Part shown: positions 26,205 through 38,629 of the stretch, one piece after another
Position numbering within the stretch: the first letter of the stretch is position 1
How the letters are laid out: every line of letters starts with the position of its first letter
Assembly (NCBI RefSeq): GCF_035594125.1
Contig: NC_087158.1
Location: 7,924,501-7,988,500 of the forward strand
DNA length: 64,000 nucleotides
From: Scylla paramamosain
Taxonomy: Eukaryota > Arthropoda > Malacostraca > Decapoda > Portunidae
Reading direction: 5' to 3'
The notes under the pieces: model-generated
What the model was told of the DNA's origin: nothing
Databases searched by the model: none
Seen by the model: the letters and a program-made list of their open reading frames with translations, nothing else
Translations under genes and position numbers: made by a program

Positions 26205-26481
26205 AAACTTTATGAGACTAGACATAACCTTGCACATAGAATTGCTGAACATAAAGGTATTTCTCCTTGAACTAATAATCAACCAGCTGTTCCATCATTT
26301 TCAGCAATAAGTTCCCATTCACATGAACATGATCATCCCTTTTTGTGACAAAGATTTCAGAATACTACACAAGACAGAGTCTAATATGGATACAAAATTA
26401 TTAGAGGCAATATATATTACACACATAAATCCAGTACTGAATAATAACTTAACATCAAGTCAATCACATATTGTAAGATAA
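26205..26481 (+). pseudogene. Penelope-like element GIY-YIG remnant
   Basis: Two adjoining frames give a typical C-terminal endonuclease tail of a Penelope-like retroelement. From 26,205 the frame reads LYETRHNLAHRIAEHKGIS, then a TGA, then PSFSAISSHSHEHDHPF. After a frameshift the second frame reads FRILHKTES and LLEAIYITHINPVLNNNLTS, ending in TAA at 26,479-26,481. The His/Glu-rich HRIAEHKG stretch and the LLEAIYI helix are family hallmarks. The reverse transcriptase domain and the N-terminal GIY part are missing. The protein homology starts exactly where the inverted-repeat arm ends, so the element's truncated 5' end marks that breakpoint. Confidence 0.65.
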
Positions 26482-26807
26482 TGTTTTGGAGGCCCGTTCC
26501 AATTCCATTATCATAGTGTAGGAACCCAACTATTTCAGTCCCTCTCTCATTGCCATACAGGCAAGATGTGTGTGGATACTTATTGTTTTCTGTCAATCCA
26601 GTTTATAATCTTGGTGCTTGTAGTGTTTTGTTTTTTGTGTGTAGTGCCATATGATGTGAATTATATACAACTTTTACATAGTATTTTATTGTTTTTTTTA
26701 GCTTGAAGGTGCCTGCAGAAATAGGCAAAACAGCAACTGACGAAAGAATAAAGTTGAAGGAAACTGGAGTTTCCCTGCAAAACAAGTTATCAAGAAGACC
26801 TATACAA
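26482..26807 (+). mobile_element. Probable 3' tail of the Penelope-like remnant
   Basis: Follows the endonuclease remnant. A segment near 26,701-26,755 (GAAGGTGCCTGCAGAAATAGGC ... AACAGCAACTGACGAAAGAATAAAG) resembles the terminal 'GAAGATGCC...GGCGAAACG' tails of Penelope-like elements. No ORF is supported here. Confidence 0.4.
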
Positions 26808-27599
<792 letters not shown>

Positions 27600-27600
<1 letters not shown>

Positions 27601-29363
27601 AAGATATCCAGTGATATAATAGAGATGGAAAGGGAAAAAGAAAACAAAGAACTGAGAAGAGGTGACAAAAATAGTGGACTTAAATAAGAAATACTGTGAA
27701 GAGATTAAGAAACTCAAGAAAGAGAATGAAGAATTAAAGAAAACTTTGCAAGAGAGGTTAGGGTTGGAGGAGTGAGAGTTAGTTACAGAGGAAGTCAAAG
27801 GTTGGAAAGAGAGAGAACAGCAAAAGGTGGACATGGAGGACATAACAAGGCAACAGCAACAGAAACAACAAGGATATGGAAAAACAAGTGATTAAAATAA
27901 TAAAGGAAAAAAGTAATCTTGTGAGAGACACAGTACAGAGAAAGATGTGTATGGTGGTATTTGGGGTCAAGGAAAAGAACCTACCCATGAAAACAGCTAG
28001 AGAGAAAGAAGTGAAAAGAACTAAGGAAATTATAGCAGAAGTGGCAGAGGAAGGAGAGGGGAGAGTCGAACAAATTGAAGAGGTTTACAGGATCGGAAAG
28101 TATGACAAAAATAGAACAAAGCCAATGTAAAACAAGAATCATGTCACAAACAGCAGCAGAACATGTCTTGCAAAGAACAGGAAAATTGGCAAAAGCAAAA
28201 GGATTGAAGGAAATATGGATAAAAAGAGACATGAACAAAGAATAGAAAAGTAAAACTAAAAGTCAAAAAGTGAATAGAGAACAGAAAAGTTGTGGACATG
28301 AAAGTGAGGAAATGGTGGCACAAAGATGCCACACAAGACCACCAAACAGAAGTTTAAAGATTATGTATACTAATGTAGATGGTTTGGTGTCCAGCCTACT
28401 GGAACTTGAAGACTATTTAAAGAACAATAAACCAGATGTGGTATGTTTAACAGGAACCAAACTAGAAGAGGAAATAAAGTTGGGATTTGCAAAGGAAGGA
28501 TACAGTACATGGAAGAGGGACAGAAAAGGAAAGGGAAGAGAAGTGATGATATTGGTAAAAAAGGATATTGTTGTTGAGGAAGTGGAATATGGTGATGGAA
28601 TGGTAGAAACAATGAGTGTTGTGACTAAGATCAAAAGATGTGAAAAAAGGAAAATCATTGTGAAATACATACCACCAAAAACTAATGCATGGTAGACTAA
28701 TAAATTCAAAAGTATGCAACTAGAAACAAAAAAATAGTATGGAGGAAATGATAAGGAAAGGTAACAAAGTACTCTTAGTAGGTGACTTCAACACTAAAAG
28801 AATTAACTGGGAGGAGATGGAAGTAACAGAAAATGTTGGGTCATGGAGTGAAGAACTTATGCAAACCATGATGGTGAATACAACGAGACAGTGGGTGAAT
28901 GAGCCTATAAGATGTAGAAGAGAAAAAGAACCATCACAGCTGGATTTAGTGTTTATGAAAACCCCAGAAAGTAGACCAAGTATACATTGTCTGAGTTCAA
29001 TGGGAAGAAGTGATTATGTGACAATAGAGATAGTACTACAGGAGGAAACAGCGTTGCACAGGAAAGAACAATACAGAAATTGGAGACAGAACTATGCTAA
29101 GGCAAACTTTGCAGAGCTTAGTAAGTTTTATTGAAAAATTAAATGGAAAGAGCAATTTGAAGGTAAAGTAGTGCAAGAAAAATATGAGATATTTTTGAGC
29201 AAGTATAGAGAGGGGATGCAACAGTTTGTACGGTTATAAAATGAAAATTGGGAAACATGAACGGTATAATGGCAGGTGTGTAGAAGCAAATAAGAACATG
29301 GAAGAAAATGGCTATGGCCTGTTTTAAGACTATACAAGTGGAAATACCCTGGTCTGAGGCAAT

Positions 29364-29364
<1 letters not shown>
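27600..29364 (+). mobile_element. CR1-like LINE, ORF1 plus endonuclease part
   Basis: The 5' portion of a CR1-like non-LTR element that ends at a CT microsatellite, followed (28,270-29,240) by an endonuclease remnant. About 27,640-27,860 has a Lys/Glu coiled-coil style (CEEIKKLKKENEELKK). The 27,876-28,130 ORF follows with MVVFGVKEKNLPMK and IEEVYRIGKYDKN, then after a stop the frame resumes with LQRTGKLAKAKGLKEIWIKR. This order matches ORF1p of CR1-like elements common in decapod genomes (from memory). Several stops and frameshifts make it non-functional. The reverse transcriptase is absent here; a related C-terminal part lies at 37.3-38.5 kb in the opposite orientation. Confidence 0.6.
28270..29240 (+). 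pseudogene. CR1-like EEP endonuclease, broken
   Basis: An apurinic endonuclease-like (EEP) domain in two frames. The first, 28,270-28,695, has LKIMYTNVDGL (N-terminal strand), KPDVVCLTGTKL (where the usual catalytic TETKL Glu is Gly) and GREVMILVKKDI. The second, 28,739-29,134, has LLVGDFNTKRINW (Asp/Asn catalytic pair), SQLDLVF and GRSDYVTIEI, where the usual SDH histidine is Tyr. The frame runs on past a TGA as QEKYEIFLSKYREG to about 29,240. Loss of two catalytic positions plus the frameshift shows the domain is dead. Confidence 0.7.
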
Positions 29365-29751
<387 letters not shown>

Positions 29752-29896
29752 CAAAAAATAAAAAGGTGGAGAAACAAGGGGAAAGGGAGATGAATGAACA
29801 GAAGGTAGCCAAAATCAAATTTGTACATTTGTGTGTGTTTGCATTTGTTTCTTATTTGTATTTTCACAGATTGACCCAAATCTAAATTACCATTTT

Positions 29897-30033
<137 letters not shown>

Positions 30034-30048
30034 CAAATACTTACTAAC

Positions 30049-30532
30049 CTGGAAAGTGGAGTCCTTGATGATAAATTGGCTGGGAATCAGCAGGGTGAAC
30101 TGTGGCAGAAGTTTGGTGCATGGCAAATATGGCTTCAGGATGAGTAAATGGAGAGGCAGGAGGGAGTGATGGTTGTGGGGGAGATGATGAGTGAGCAGAA
30201 GGTGAGAAGGATGAGGAGAAAAAAGGTGATGGTGCAGAGAATGATGAGGAATGGACTAATGGGGAAGAGGAAATGTGAGATAATTTTGAGGACTGGAAGG
30301 CAGTAATAACAGGTGGTGTAGTGCTGAGATGAGTATGGTCTGAGGCATGGCCAGGAGCTGCTGTATGACCAGATTTCTGAGTTTCCAGTGAAAGTGTCTG
30401 GCCAAGAGTTGGAGATCTGGCAGAGAAGCTGTGGCCAGAGGAAGGAGGCTTGGCTGCTGCACTAGACCCATAGACCACATCTTTGGAGTGGCTTTGGCCT
30501 TGAGGTGCAGCCAGGTAGCTGTAGCTCACCAC
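30049..30532 (-). CDS. Candidate host exon C, Ser/Pro/His-rich
   Basis: A 484-bp open segment on the minus strand with strong splice signals: acceptor CTTTTCTCTGGCAG at the 5' side and donor CAG|GTTAGTAAGT at the 3' side. It gives 161 codons plus one base, entering in phase 0 and leaving in phase 1. It begins VVSYSYLAAPQGQSHSKDV, has a central Ser/Pro-rich stretch (SSSFSAPSPFFSSSFSPS; PPQPSLPPASPF) and ends with IFAMHQTSATV and YHQGLHFP. Composition is unlike the retroelements around it, and the GC content is higher than its flanks. The entry phase fits the exit phase of exon B at 46,270, so the two may be joined by an intron of about 15.7 kb. Family not recognised; probably a disordered region of a larger protein. 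Confidence 0.55.
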
Positions 30533-31309
30533 CTGCCAGAGAAAAGCTTTTTTAACCCTCACTGCCTGTCAGGGAAGAGCTTTTTTAATTTCCATTTTAA
30601 TCTTACATGATTAAGGTCATATGATTAATAGTTATACCATCTTGTGTATATCTAGCCTGGAGGTTGAGATGTGATGGAATGATTCCAAATGTGAATGTAT
30701 ACCATATTAAATCCTTGTCTCTACTTTCCTCCAAATGAGATCCATGGGCCTTGTATAAAAAAGTTGGGAGTCCAATCTTTTAAAACTAGTAACTCTAATA
30801 TTAGAGATTTGAGAGACAGAATAAAGCATAATTAAAGCTTTGATAAGCATTTATAAATCTGTACATTCTTTCAATTTTTTTTCACCATTTTTGAATGGCA
30901 TATTGGAGTGATTTGAGTCAGAAATAACAATTTTGAACACTTTTGTTTCTATTTGTTGGTAATGTGTAATACCACTGATGAGAGACAAACTTTGTGCTTG
31001 GAAGGAAAGAACTGACACCCTTGCTCTATAAATTCTGCTTCACTGCATGCCACAAGTTTTATAATTTATATCAGAACTATTTCTAGACTAACCACTTCAT
31101 AAGCATAATCATTTTGTCATCACAGTTTTCACTATGCTGCCTTATCACCATTGTGCTACAGGGATCTCAGATGCTTCTGATTTCATAATGAAAGTTAGGG
31201 CTCACTTTAAAACCAGTTGACAACTGATAGTCTAAATTCCAATCCAAGAAATGAATTTTGTATCATCAATGAATGAAAGTGCTTGATTGTTCTACAAGTT
31301 TGGTGAGGA
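30533..31309. other. Intron-like sequence, no feature recognised
   Basis: AT-rich, no repeats of note and no supportable ORF. It would be intron upstream of exon C if the gene model holds. Confidence 0.4.
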
Positions 31310-31528
31310 TTGAGGTTGCTGGTTAGTTCTGGGGAGTAGATTAGTAAAATTCTGAAGAAGTATTTTTTAACTGTCTTCACCCAGGAAAACATGCAGGAAA
31401 TGCTGGATAGTGAGATTTTTAGAGCAGAAGAGAATGAGAAGCTGAAAGATATTACCATAATTAAGGAGATAGTGGAACAGGTGATAGATAGGCTAAGAAA
31501 GTTCAAGACGCCAAGACCAGATGAAATA

Positions 31529-31540
31529 TATCCCAGAGTA
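31529..31540. repeat. Target site duplication of Penelope-like element, left
   Basis: TATCCCAGAGTA, repeated at 32,846-32,857. It lies within the YPRV codons of the host LINE. Confidence 0.8.
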
Positions 31541-32845
31541 GTTGGGTTTAGGAAGGGGGATAAAAACCCAGGGAGGAGTTAGGATTCTTTTAATCTCTAA
31601 CGTTTCAGCTGAATAGCCATCCTCAGAGAGACTGATTTACATGAGTGAAAACACACTATTTATAACAACATACAAAATTTTCTCATTTGACATTCGTACA
31701 GAGTATTGCCATCCTGGCGTGTACCTCACCTAATTTTATTTTCCTAGTCAGGAAGTTGTTGCTGCAAATTCTGAACGCTCTTAAGTAAAAAACAATAATC
31801 ACACCAGATTTGACTCTCATGCTGTGGGCTGAAAGGTAGTGAATGAAATCGTCCTTATTGGACGTTCATTCACTACCCACAGCATGAGAGTCAAATCTGG
31901 TGTGATTATTTATTTTTACTTAAGAGCGTTCAGAATTTGCAGCAACAACTTCCTAGAGCAAGAAATACGATATATCATATCAACTTTCAAAAAGCTGGGT
32001 TATCCCGAAGGGCTCCTTGTTAGGCTTAAGAATAAGGCAAAGAAAATAACAACTGAAAACAAAGAGAATAAAGATCCCTGTACAACCAGCAAAAGAGAGA
32101 GGTATATATGTGTACCAAATTCGGACAAGGCTTCCATAATTAATAAATATTTGTCTTGAACAGGATTAAAAATAGCAACATTAGCGGGAGAGAAAATTGG
32201 TGAGCTAACGAGGACTAAAGACACCGGACTTGTTAATAATAACAGCGTAGTGTACAGCATACCATGCAAAGGTTGTACAAAGCAGTACATAGGAGAAACA
32301 GGCAGGGGACTTAAAACAAGAATAGCAGAGCATAGGAAAGGTGTTTTAAAACACAACACATCAAACTCCCTTGTATTGCACATAGAAAAATGTAAACACT
32401 TACCAAAATGGGAAGAGGCTAAAGAAATTAAAGTTGGATTGAAGAAAAGAATGAGAAAAGCTATAGAGGCAGCCCTCATAACAACTAGGGAAGTCATTAA
32501 TCACAGAGAAGGTTTTATCAGGTGGGTGGGTAATTCCGCCAGATTGGCCCTCAGGTCAGGTACAAGGAAAATCCCCAGTAAAGGCTCGTCACGTAGGCAG
32601 ATAATGCCACCTGACTAGGAAAATAAAATTAGGTGAGGTACACGCCAGGATGGCAATACTCTGTACGAATGTCAAATGAGAAAATATTGTATGTTGTTAT
32701 AAATAGTGTGTTTTCACTCATGTAAATCAGTCTCTCTGAGGATGGCTATTCAGCCGAAACGTTAGAGATTAAAAGAATCCTAACTCCTCCCTGGGTTTTT
32801 ATCCCCCTTCCTAAACCCAACTACTTGTCAACATGAACAGTTCAT
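31541..32845 (+). mobile_element. Fold-back Penelope-like element
   Basis: A Penelope-like retroelement fragment with an inverted partial copy of itself at its 5' side. The left inverted flank, 31,541-31,752, is the reverse complement of about 32,609-32,825. It contains the AGCCGAAACGTTAGAGATT type terminal signature, with one mismatch on the left. The inversion continues: 31,753-31,848 is the reverse complement of 31,864-31,954, giving a hairpin centred near 31,857. The left copy lacks 31,955-about 32,610, so it is an internally deleted mirror. The element is bounded by a 12-bp target duplication and sits inside a CR1-like LINE. Confidence 0.8.
31864..32618 (+). pseudogene. Penelope-like C-terminus with GIY-YIG endonuclease
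   Basis: One frame with a single TGA at 32,157-32,159. The upstream part has YIISTFKKLGYPEGLL, the linker typical of the region between reverse transcriptase and endonuclease. After the stop, the same frame continues with GEKIGELTRTKDTG and then the GIY-YIG core VVYSIPCKGCTKQYIGETGR, GLKTRIAEHRKG, SLVLHIEKCKH and a C-terminal ITTREVINHREGF (Glu after the helix), ending at TAG 32,616. Reverse transcriptase motifs are absent, so the copy is 5'-truncated. One stop codon only suggests a fairly recent insertion. Confidence 0.8.
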
Positions 32846-32857
32846 ATCCCAGAGTAC
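32846..32857. repeat. Target site duplication of Penelope-like element, right
   Basis: TATCCCAGAGTA, matching 31,529-31,540 exactly. Removing one copy with the insert restores continuity of the LINE frame at the YPRV motif. Confidence 0.8.
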
Positions 32858-34325
32858 TTAAAGAATGCAAAGAAGTTATTAGTGAACTGTTAGTTTCTGC
32901 CTTTAGGAAATCACTTGAGATACCGGTAATGTGGAGGCAAGTGAATATAGTACCCAGCTTTAAGAAAGGAGATTTAAGCTTAACTTCTGTTGTAGAAAAA
33001 ATAATGAAGTCAGTAATAGTAAAGAACATTAGGGAACATTTAGACAAACATAACTTGATAAATTGGTCACAGCATAGCTTCACAAAGGGGGAGTCTTACC
33101 TGACAAACTTGTCAAGATTTTACTGTAAAGTTTACATGGCAGGAGATAATGGTGATAGTTATGACATCCTATATCTGGACTTCAGTGAAGTGTTTGACAA
33201 GGTACCCCATCAGAGGTTCCTGAGAAAGGTTAGGGCACACGGAATAGATGGGAAGGTGTTAGGGTGGATAAGGTTGTGGCTAAGTGACAGGCGACAGAGT
33301 CGTAATAAACAGCTCTAAATCCGAGTGGGATTAAGTAATTAGTGGGGTGCCACAGGGATCAGTATAAGGGCCATTGATGTTTTTAATATACATCAGTGAC
33401 TTGGATAGTGGAATTAGTTGTGACGTTAGTAAATTTGAGGATGACACGAAGATAGGTAGATTAATTAGATTAGAATTGGATGCCATCCCCTTGCAGGCAG
33501 ATTTGGATAGGATGAACGAATGGACAGACAGATGGCAAATGCAGTTGAATATCAAGAAATGCAAAGTACTTAGCATAAGTAGAGGAAATCCACACAGAAG
33601 GTACACAATAAACAATGAATCTCTGGTAGGTTTAGGGTACAAAAAGATTTAGAATTTATAGTTAGCTCTAAATTCCATATAAGAAAGCAATGCATAGAGG
33701 CCAGAAACAGGGCAAATAGGATATTAGGATTTATTTTTAAGAGTGTTAAAAGTAGAAGTCTCGAAGTAATATTAAAGTTATATTTGGTGCTGGTCAAACC
33801 TCATCTATATTATGCTGTGCAGTTCTGGTCCCCCATATTACAGGAAGTATATAGGTCTTTTAGAATTAATACAAAGGAGAATGGCTAAAAGGATACAAGG
33901 AGTGAGGAGTATTCCTTACAAAGAGAGATTGAAGCTGTTAAATTTACATTAAGAGAGATGTAGGTTGAGAGGGGACCTGATAGAAGTCTTTAAATGCTAT
34001 AAGGGTTACAACACAGGGGATATAAGCAAAATTCTTAGGATTAGTAACCAGGATAGATCAACAAATAACAGTTTTAAGCTTGAAAAATTTAGTTTAAAAA
34101 AGAGATAGGAAGGAATCAGTTCTCAAATAAAGTGGTAGATGAATGGAACGGACTCAGTAATCAGGTTGTTGGTGCTGGGTCATTAGGAAGCTTTAAGAGA
34201 AAATTAGAGATTTATGGATGGGGAGAGATAGGTGGAAATAGGTAGGTATATTTCATACAGGAACTGCCACATGTATGCCTGATGGTTTCTTGCAGCTTCC
34301 ATTTTTTATGTTCTTATATTCTTAT

Positions 34326-35535
34326 GAGTATGTATCTTGAACCTAGATTTAGGAAAAAATTGCTTGTCTTATTATCACAGGGATATTGATCATAGAAAAG
34401 AAACACTCATCTTTTGTACTTACATTTTTTTTATTTTTATTTATTTTTTTTTGTGAATGTGAAAGAAAATGCCCTGACAGAATTATTTTTTCTTTTTAAG
34501 GAACATAATGAAAAAAGTTATATTTGCAATTGTCATGTTTGGAATGATTGGGTTAACTATAATTAGCCTTAGTTTGTGTTGGCTACACACACTGGATCAT
34601 GTGTGTTGCTGCTGTGATTATTAATGAGTGTAATTTCCAGAAATGTGATTTCAGTACTCAACTAGCAAGTCAGTTAAACACACATGATTTATTCAAAGCA
34701 AAAGACTATTCAGTGTGTTTGAAGACTACTTGATATTGATAATAAAACCCATCTTAATGCTTACTTTCAAGTTTTTTTTTCTGATTTTATTTTCAGACAA
34801 GGATATGTTCACATTGTTGTTGTTGTTGAGGAGAAACTGTTGTCTTAGTGAGCTATGAAAGCCCTGACCCATTCATAGCTATGAATGTTCCATGGTTCTT
34901 AGTTGCGAATGATTTTGCTTTAAAAAATTACCAGCACTAAGATGTTCATAGCCCACTAAGATAAATCTTAGAAGCATCTGGGAATGTGGCTTCTGGCTCC
35001 TCAGGGGTATGTTGTTGTCCGTCATAATAATGAAAGGCTTATGTGTTGTGTAAAAGTAAAATTAAGATAGCAGCCTGTTATTTATGGATAGCAAGCAGGC
35101 TGGAGGGAGGGAGAGTGTGAAGTGTGTGGGTGTCGTGGCGGGGAAGTGTCTCAGTGTGACACGTGAATCACTGCATGAGCTGTCATTGGCTGACTCTTCT
35201 CGTGCTGCTGTGGCGAGGGAGTTATTCTCTCTGGCCCCAGCAACTGATAGCTATCACTCAAGCGTGACAAAAAGGTTCTGTGGATAATTTCACTTGGATG
35301 GATTTTGACCCTAATGTGGGGTCCATTCTGATGTCTGCACTCTCTCTTGTCACGTTAGGAAGGTTGGGGAAGACAATGCAAAAAAATAGTAATTTTGACC
35401 ACAAGGGCACATAGATCACTCTCGCTCTGGGAACCTCATATAATATCTGATGCAATATGATCATAGGATAGTGCAATTAATTTTTTTTTTTTTTCCCCTT
35501 TCCGCCCCCTTTTTTCTTTTCCTTTTTTTTTTTTT
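34326..35535. other. Unassigned spacer with a short inverted repeat
   Basis: No gene is recognised. CTTAGTGAGCTATGAA at 34,844-34,859 and TTCATAGCCCACTAAG at 34,945-34,960 form a 16-bp inverted repeat (one mismatch) around 85 bp; between them lies a small palindrome ATTCATAGCTATGAAT. It may be a tiny MITE. The rest is low-complexity or unique. Confidence 0.4.
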
Positions 35536-37098
35536 ACGTAGGAGGGACACTGGCCAAGGGCAACAAAAATCCAATAAAAAAAAAGCCCACTGTGATGCTA
35601 GTTCCAGAAAAGGGTCCAAACCGGTAGTCAAAAATTAAAGGATAAGTGTCTTGAAACCTCCCTCTTGAAGGAATTCAAGTCATAAGAAGGTGGAAATACA
35701 GAAGCAGGTAGGGAGTTCCAGAATTTACCAGAGAAAGGGATGAATGATTGAGAATACCAGTTAACTCTTGCATTAGAGAGGTGGACAGAATAGGGGTAAG
35801 AGAATGAAGAAAGTCTTATGCAGCAAGGCTGCAGGAGGAGGAGAGGCATGCAGTTAGCAAGATCAGAAGAGCAGCTAGCTTGAAAACTGCAGTAGAAGAT
35901 AGCTAGAGATGCAATATTGCAGCGATGAACAGAGGCTGAAGACAGTCAACTGGAAGAGAGGAGTTGATGAGACGAAAAGCTTTTGATTCCACCCTGTCTA
36001 GAAGAGCAGTAATAGTAGAACCTCCCAGACGTGTGAAGCATACTCCATACATGCACGGATAAGGCCCTTGTATAAGAGTTAGCAGTGGGAGGGGTGAGAA
36101 AAACTGGCAGAGATGTCTCAGAACGCCTAACTTCATAGAAGCTGTTTTTAGCTAGAGATGAGATGTGAAGTTTCCAGTTCAGATTATAAGTAAAGGACAG
36201 ACCGAGGATGTTCAGTGTAGAAGAGGGACAGTTGAGTGTCACTGAAGAAGAGGGGATAGTTGTCTGGAAGGTTGTGTCGAGTTGATGGATGGAGGAATTG
36301 AGTTTTGAGACAATAAACAATACCAAGTTTGCTCTGCCCCAATCAGAAATTTTAGAAAGATCAGAACTCAGGTGTTCTGTGGCTTCCCTGCATGAAATGT
36401 TTACTTCTTGAAGGGTTGGACGTCTATGAAAAGATGTGGAAAAGTGCTGGATGGTATCATCAGTGTAGGAGTGGATAGGACAAGAAGTTTGGTTTAGAAG
36501 GTCATTGATGAATAATAAGAAGAGAGTGGGTGCCAGGACAGAATCCTGAGGAACACCACTGTTAATAGATTTAGGAAAAAAAAAGTGACCATCTAACACA
36601 GCAGCAACAGAATGGTCAGAAAGGAAACTTGAGATGAAGTTACAGAGAGAAGGACACAAGCCATAGGAAGGTAGTTTGGAAATCAAAGCTTTGTGCCACA
36701 CTCTATCAAAAGCTTTTGATATATCCAAGGCAACAGCAAAAGGTTCACCAAAATCTCTAAAAGAGATGACTGAGACTCAGTAAGGAAACCCAGAAGATCA
36801 CCAGTAGAGCGGCCTTGACAGAACCCATACGGCAATCAGATAGAAGGTTGTGAAGTGACAGGTGTTTAAGAATCTTCCTCTTGAGGATAGATTAAAAAAC
36901 TTTAGATAGGCAGGAAATTAAAGCAATAGGACGGTAGTTTGAGGGATTAGAATGGTCTTCCTTTTTAGGAACAGGCTGAATGTAGGCAAACTTCCAGCAT
37001 GAAGGAAAGGTAGATGTTGACAGAGTTGAAAGAGTTTGACTAGGCAAGGTGCAAGCACAGAGGCACAGTTTTGGAGAACAATAGGAGGGATCCCATCA
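35536..37098 (-). mobile_element. Jockey-like LINE, 5'-truncated copy 1
   Basis: Minus-strand non-LTR reverse transcriptase fragment. From the 5' end it begins MPDGIPPIVLQNCASVLAP. After a frame break, 35,946-36,728 gives MDISKAFDRVWHKALISKL (palm Asp), SGVPQDSVLAPTLFLLF and IHSYTDDTIQHFS (YADD with Ala to Thr), then the thumb-side motif STLNILGLSFTYNLNWKLH. The C-terminal end is RLSSFSYPYSVHLSNARVNW. The 3' UTR has a run of A and the GGCCAGTGTCCCTCCTACG signature, ending in an A-rich tail at 35,536. It is related to 40,232-43,290 but shorter. Inactive. Confidence 0.82.
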
Positions 37099-37305
37099 GG
37101 CAACCTGTCTTTATATACCTTTCAAATCAGTAATTAATTAGAAAGTTATTATAATATCTGTACCACTATTTCTTACCATAGATAGTATACATTTAGTTCA
37201 GATAACACTCCATTCTTGGCATCACACTTATTGAAACATCACACAACATCTCTATAATGGTCAGAAACAAATCCATGTAGCCATGCACGGTGTGCACTGT
37301 GTTGT
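37099..37305. other. Short spacer
   Basis: No feature recognised between the Jockey-like copy and the CR1-like fragment. Confidence 0.4.
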
Positions 37306-38480
37306 GTATTTACCTAGGTGTAATTTACAGGGCCCGAGCTACACTCATGTGGTCCCATCTCCATACTTATACATATCTAATTTTTCCTTTAGTTTGTGTA
37401 CACTTGTTGCCAAAACTATACATATCTTCTTTTAGTCCATTCCAAACTTCAGTGTGTCTTTGTGGAAAACTATTCTTTGTGTTGTTTAGACATCTTCTTT
37501 TCCCTGCTTATGTGAGTGTCCCATTCTACTGTCATGACTGCTTGTCTCTTTTAGTAATGGTTTTGTCATTACCAACTTCATTTTGTTTGCCAACTTGTAG
37601 ATAGTTATCAAATCTCTTTCTCTCCTTTGTTCCAGTATTGGTAAATCTATTTTTTCTAATCTTTCTTCATAACTTAATTCCTCAAATTCTGCCACCATTT
37701 TTGTTGCTATTGTTTGTATTCTTCCTAACTTGTTTACATGCTTCTTACATAGAGACTACACAACTGCTGCATATTCCAATCTAGGTCTTATTATCATAGG
37801 GATTATTTTTCTCATCTTACTTTTGTTCATGAGGTAAGAAGCTGTACTATGTTTCATAGTAATCTGTAAATGTTCTCCATATTCTACCTATATGCTTCTC
37901 TGGTTGGAAGTTATCTGGCTTTACTACTCCTAGATCCTTTTCTTCCTGGATCCTTTTAATATATTCGTTTTCTACCTTGTATGTCCAATGTGGTCTTCTA
38001 TTCACTTCTGCACATCTCCATCATATGACATTTGCTTACATCGAATTTAACTTCCCATTTTTTGCTCCATTCACAAATTTTATTGGTCATTTTGTAGATA
38101 TTCACAGTCTTTGCAACTTTTTATTTCTTTCTGTAATTTAGCATTATCTGCAAATAGGCTGTTGTAGCTATCAATTTTTTCAAGAATATCATTTATATAA
38201 ACAATGAACAATACCATATTGGTGATAGTACTGACCCTTGTGGCACACCACTCTTTACTGTTTTCCAAACCAACTTTTCATCATTAGCTACTGTTCTCAT
38301 TTCTCATCATTTGAAGTAATTTTCTATCCACTTTATACTTGTCCCATGTAGTCTCTTAATATTTTCAAGTTTCCACATAAGTCTTTCATGGGGGAACCTT
38401 GTCAAAAGCTTTTTATCAGATCTAGTTATATACAGTCCACAAATGGTTCTCTTTCCTACATGATGTCATCACTCTTGAGC
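37306..38480 (-). mobile_element. CR1-like LINE, reverse-transcriptase C-terminal part
   Basis: Minus-strand fragment. 38,080-38,268 reads VLFIVYINDILEKIDSYNSL then LFADNAKLQKEI, the FADD box with Asp to Asn, and CKDCEYLQNDQ. 37,486-37,698 reads LSYEERLEKIDLPILEQRRE and DLITIYKLANKM, typical of the CR1 C-terminus. The 3' UTR ends in TACACCTAGGTAAATACAC near 37,306. This looks like the same family as the 27.6-29.3 kb ORF1/endonuclease piece, but on the other strand. Many stops; inactive. Confidence 0.65.
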
Positions 38481-38575
38481 TGAAGCTTAATAGATTTGTT
38501 ACACATGATTTTCTTTTCCTGGAGCCATATTGTTTGGCTGTTATTATTCCTTCTTTTATAAGAATTCTGCTGCCC

Positions 38576-38577
<2 letters not shown>

Positions 38578-38627
<50 letters not shown>
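38578..38627. repeat. (GT)n microsatellite
   Basis: About 25 uninterrupted TG units. Confidence 0.95.

Positions 38628-38629
<2 letters not shown>

Larger units (their letters stand above)
31310..34325 (+). mobile_element. CR1-like LINE copy split by a Penelope-like insertion
   Basis: 5'-truncated reverse-transcriptase half of a CR1/Jockey-group LINE. The left piece, 31,310-31,540, includes KYFLTVFTQENMQEM and RKFKTPRPDEIYPRV. After the nested element the right piece starts at 32,846 (YPRVLKECKEVISELL). ORF 32,833-33,318 has YLDFSEVFDKVPHQRFL and ends in a stop. GVPQGSV then meets a TAA, and 33,374-33,652 has FLIYISDLDSGIS and KFEDDTK, where the catalytic FADD Ala is Glu, plus WTDRWQMQLNIKKCKV. 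The C-terminal part (WNGLSNQVVGAGSLGSFKRK) decays to about 34,250. The tail ends with TATGTTCTTATATTCTTATG, like the octamer tails of CR1. The same family is at about 62,156-63,812. Confidence 0.8.

Noticed and set aside
34508..34624. 38-codon ORF starting MKKVIFAIVMFGMIG, with a hydrophobic stretch and a Cys cluster
   Set aside because: Too short, isolated, no splice or promoter support; AT-rich sequence often gives hydrophobic frames.
35084..35287. 67-codon ORF MDSKQAGGRESVK...
   Set aside because: No splice signals, homology or context; likely chance in a GC-richer patch.
37290..37604. Plus-strand ORF of 104 codons
   Set aside because: Antisense shadow of the CR1-like reverse-transcriptase fragment on the minus strand.
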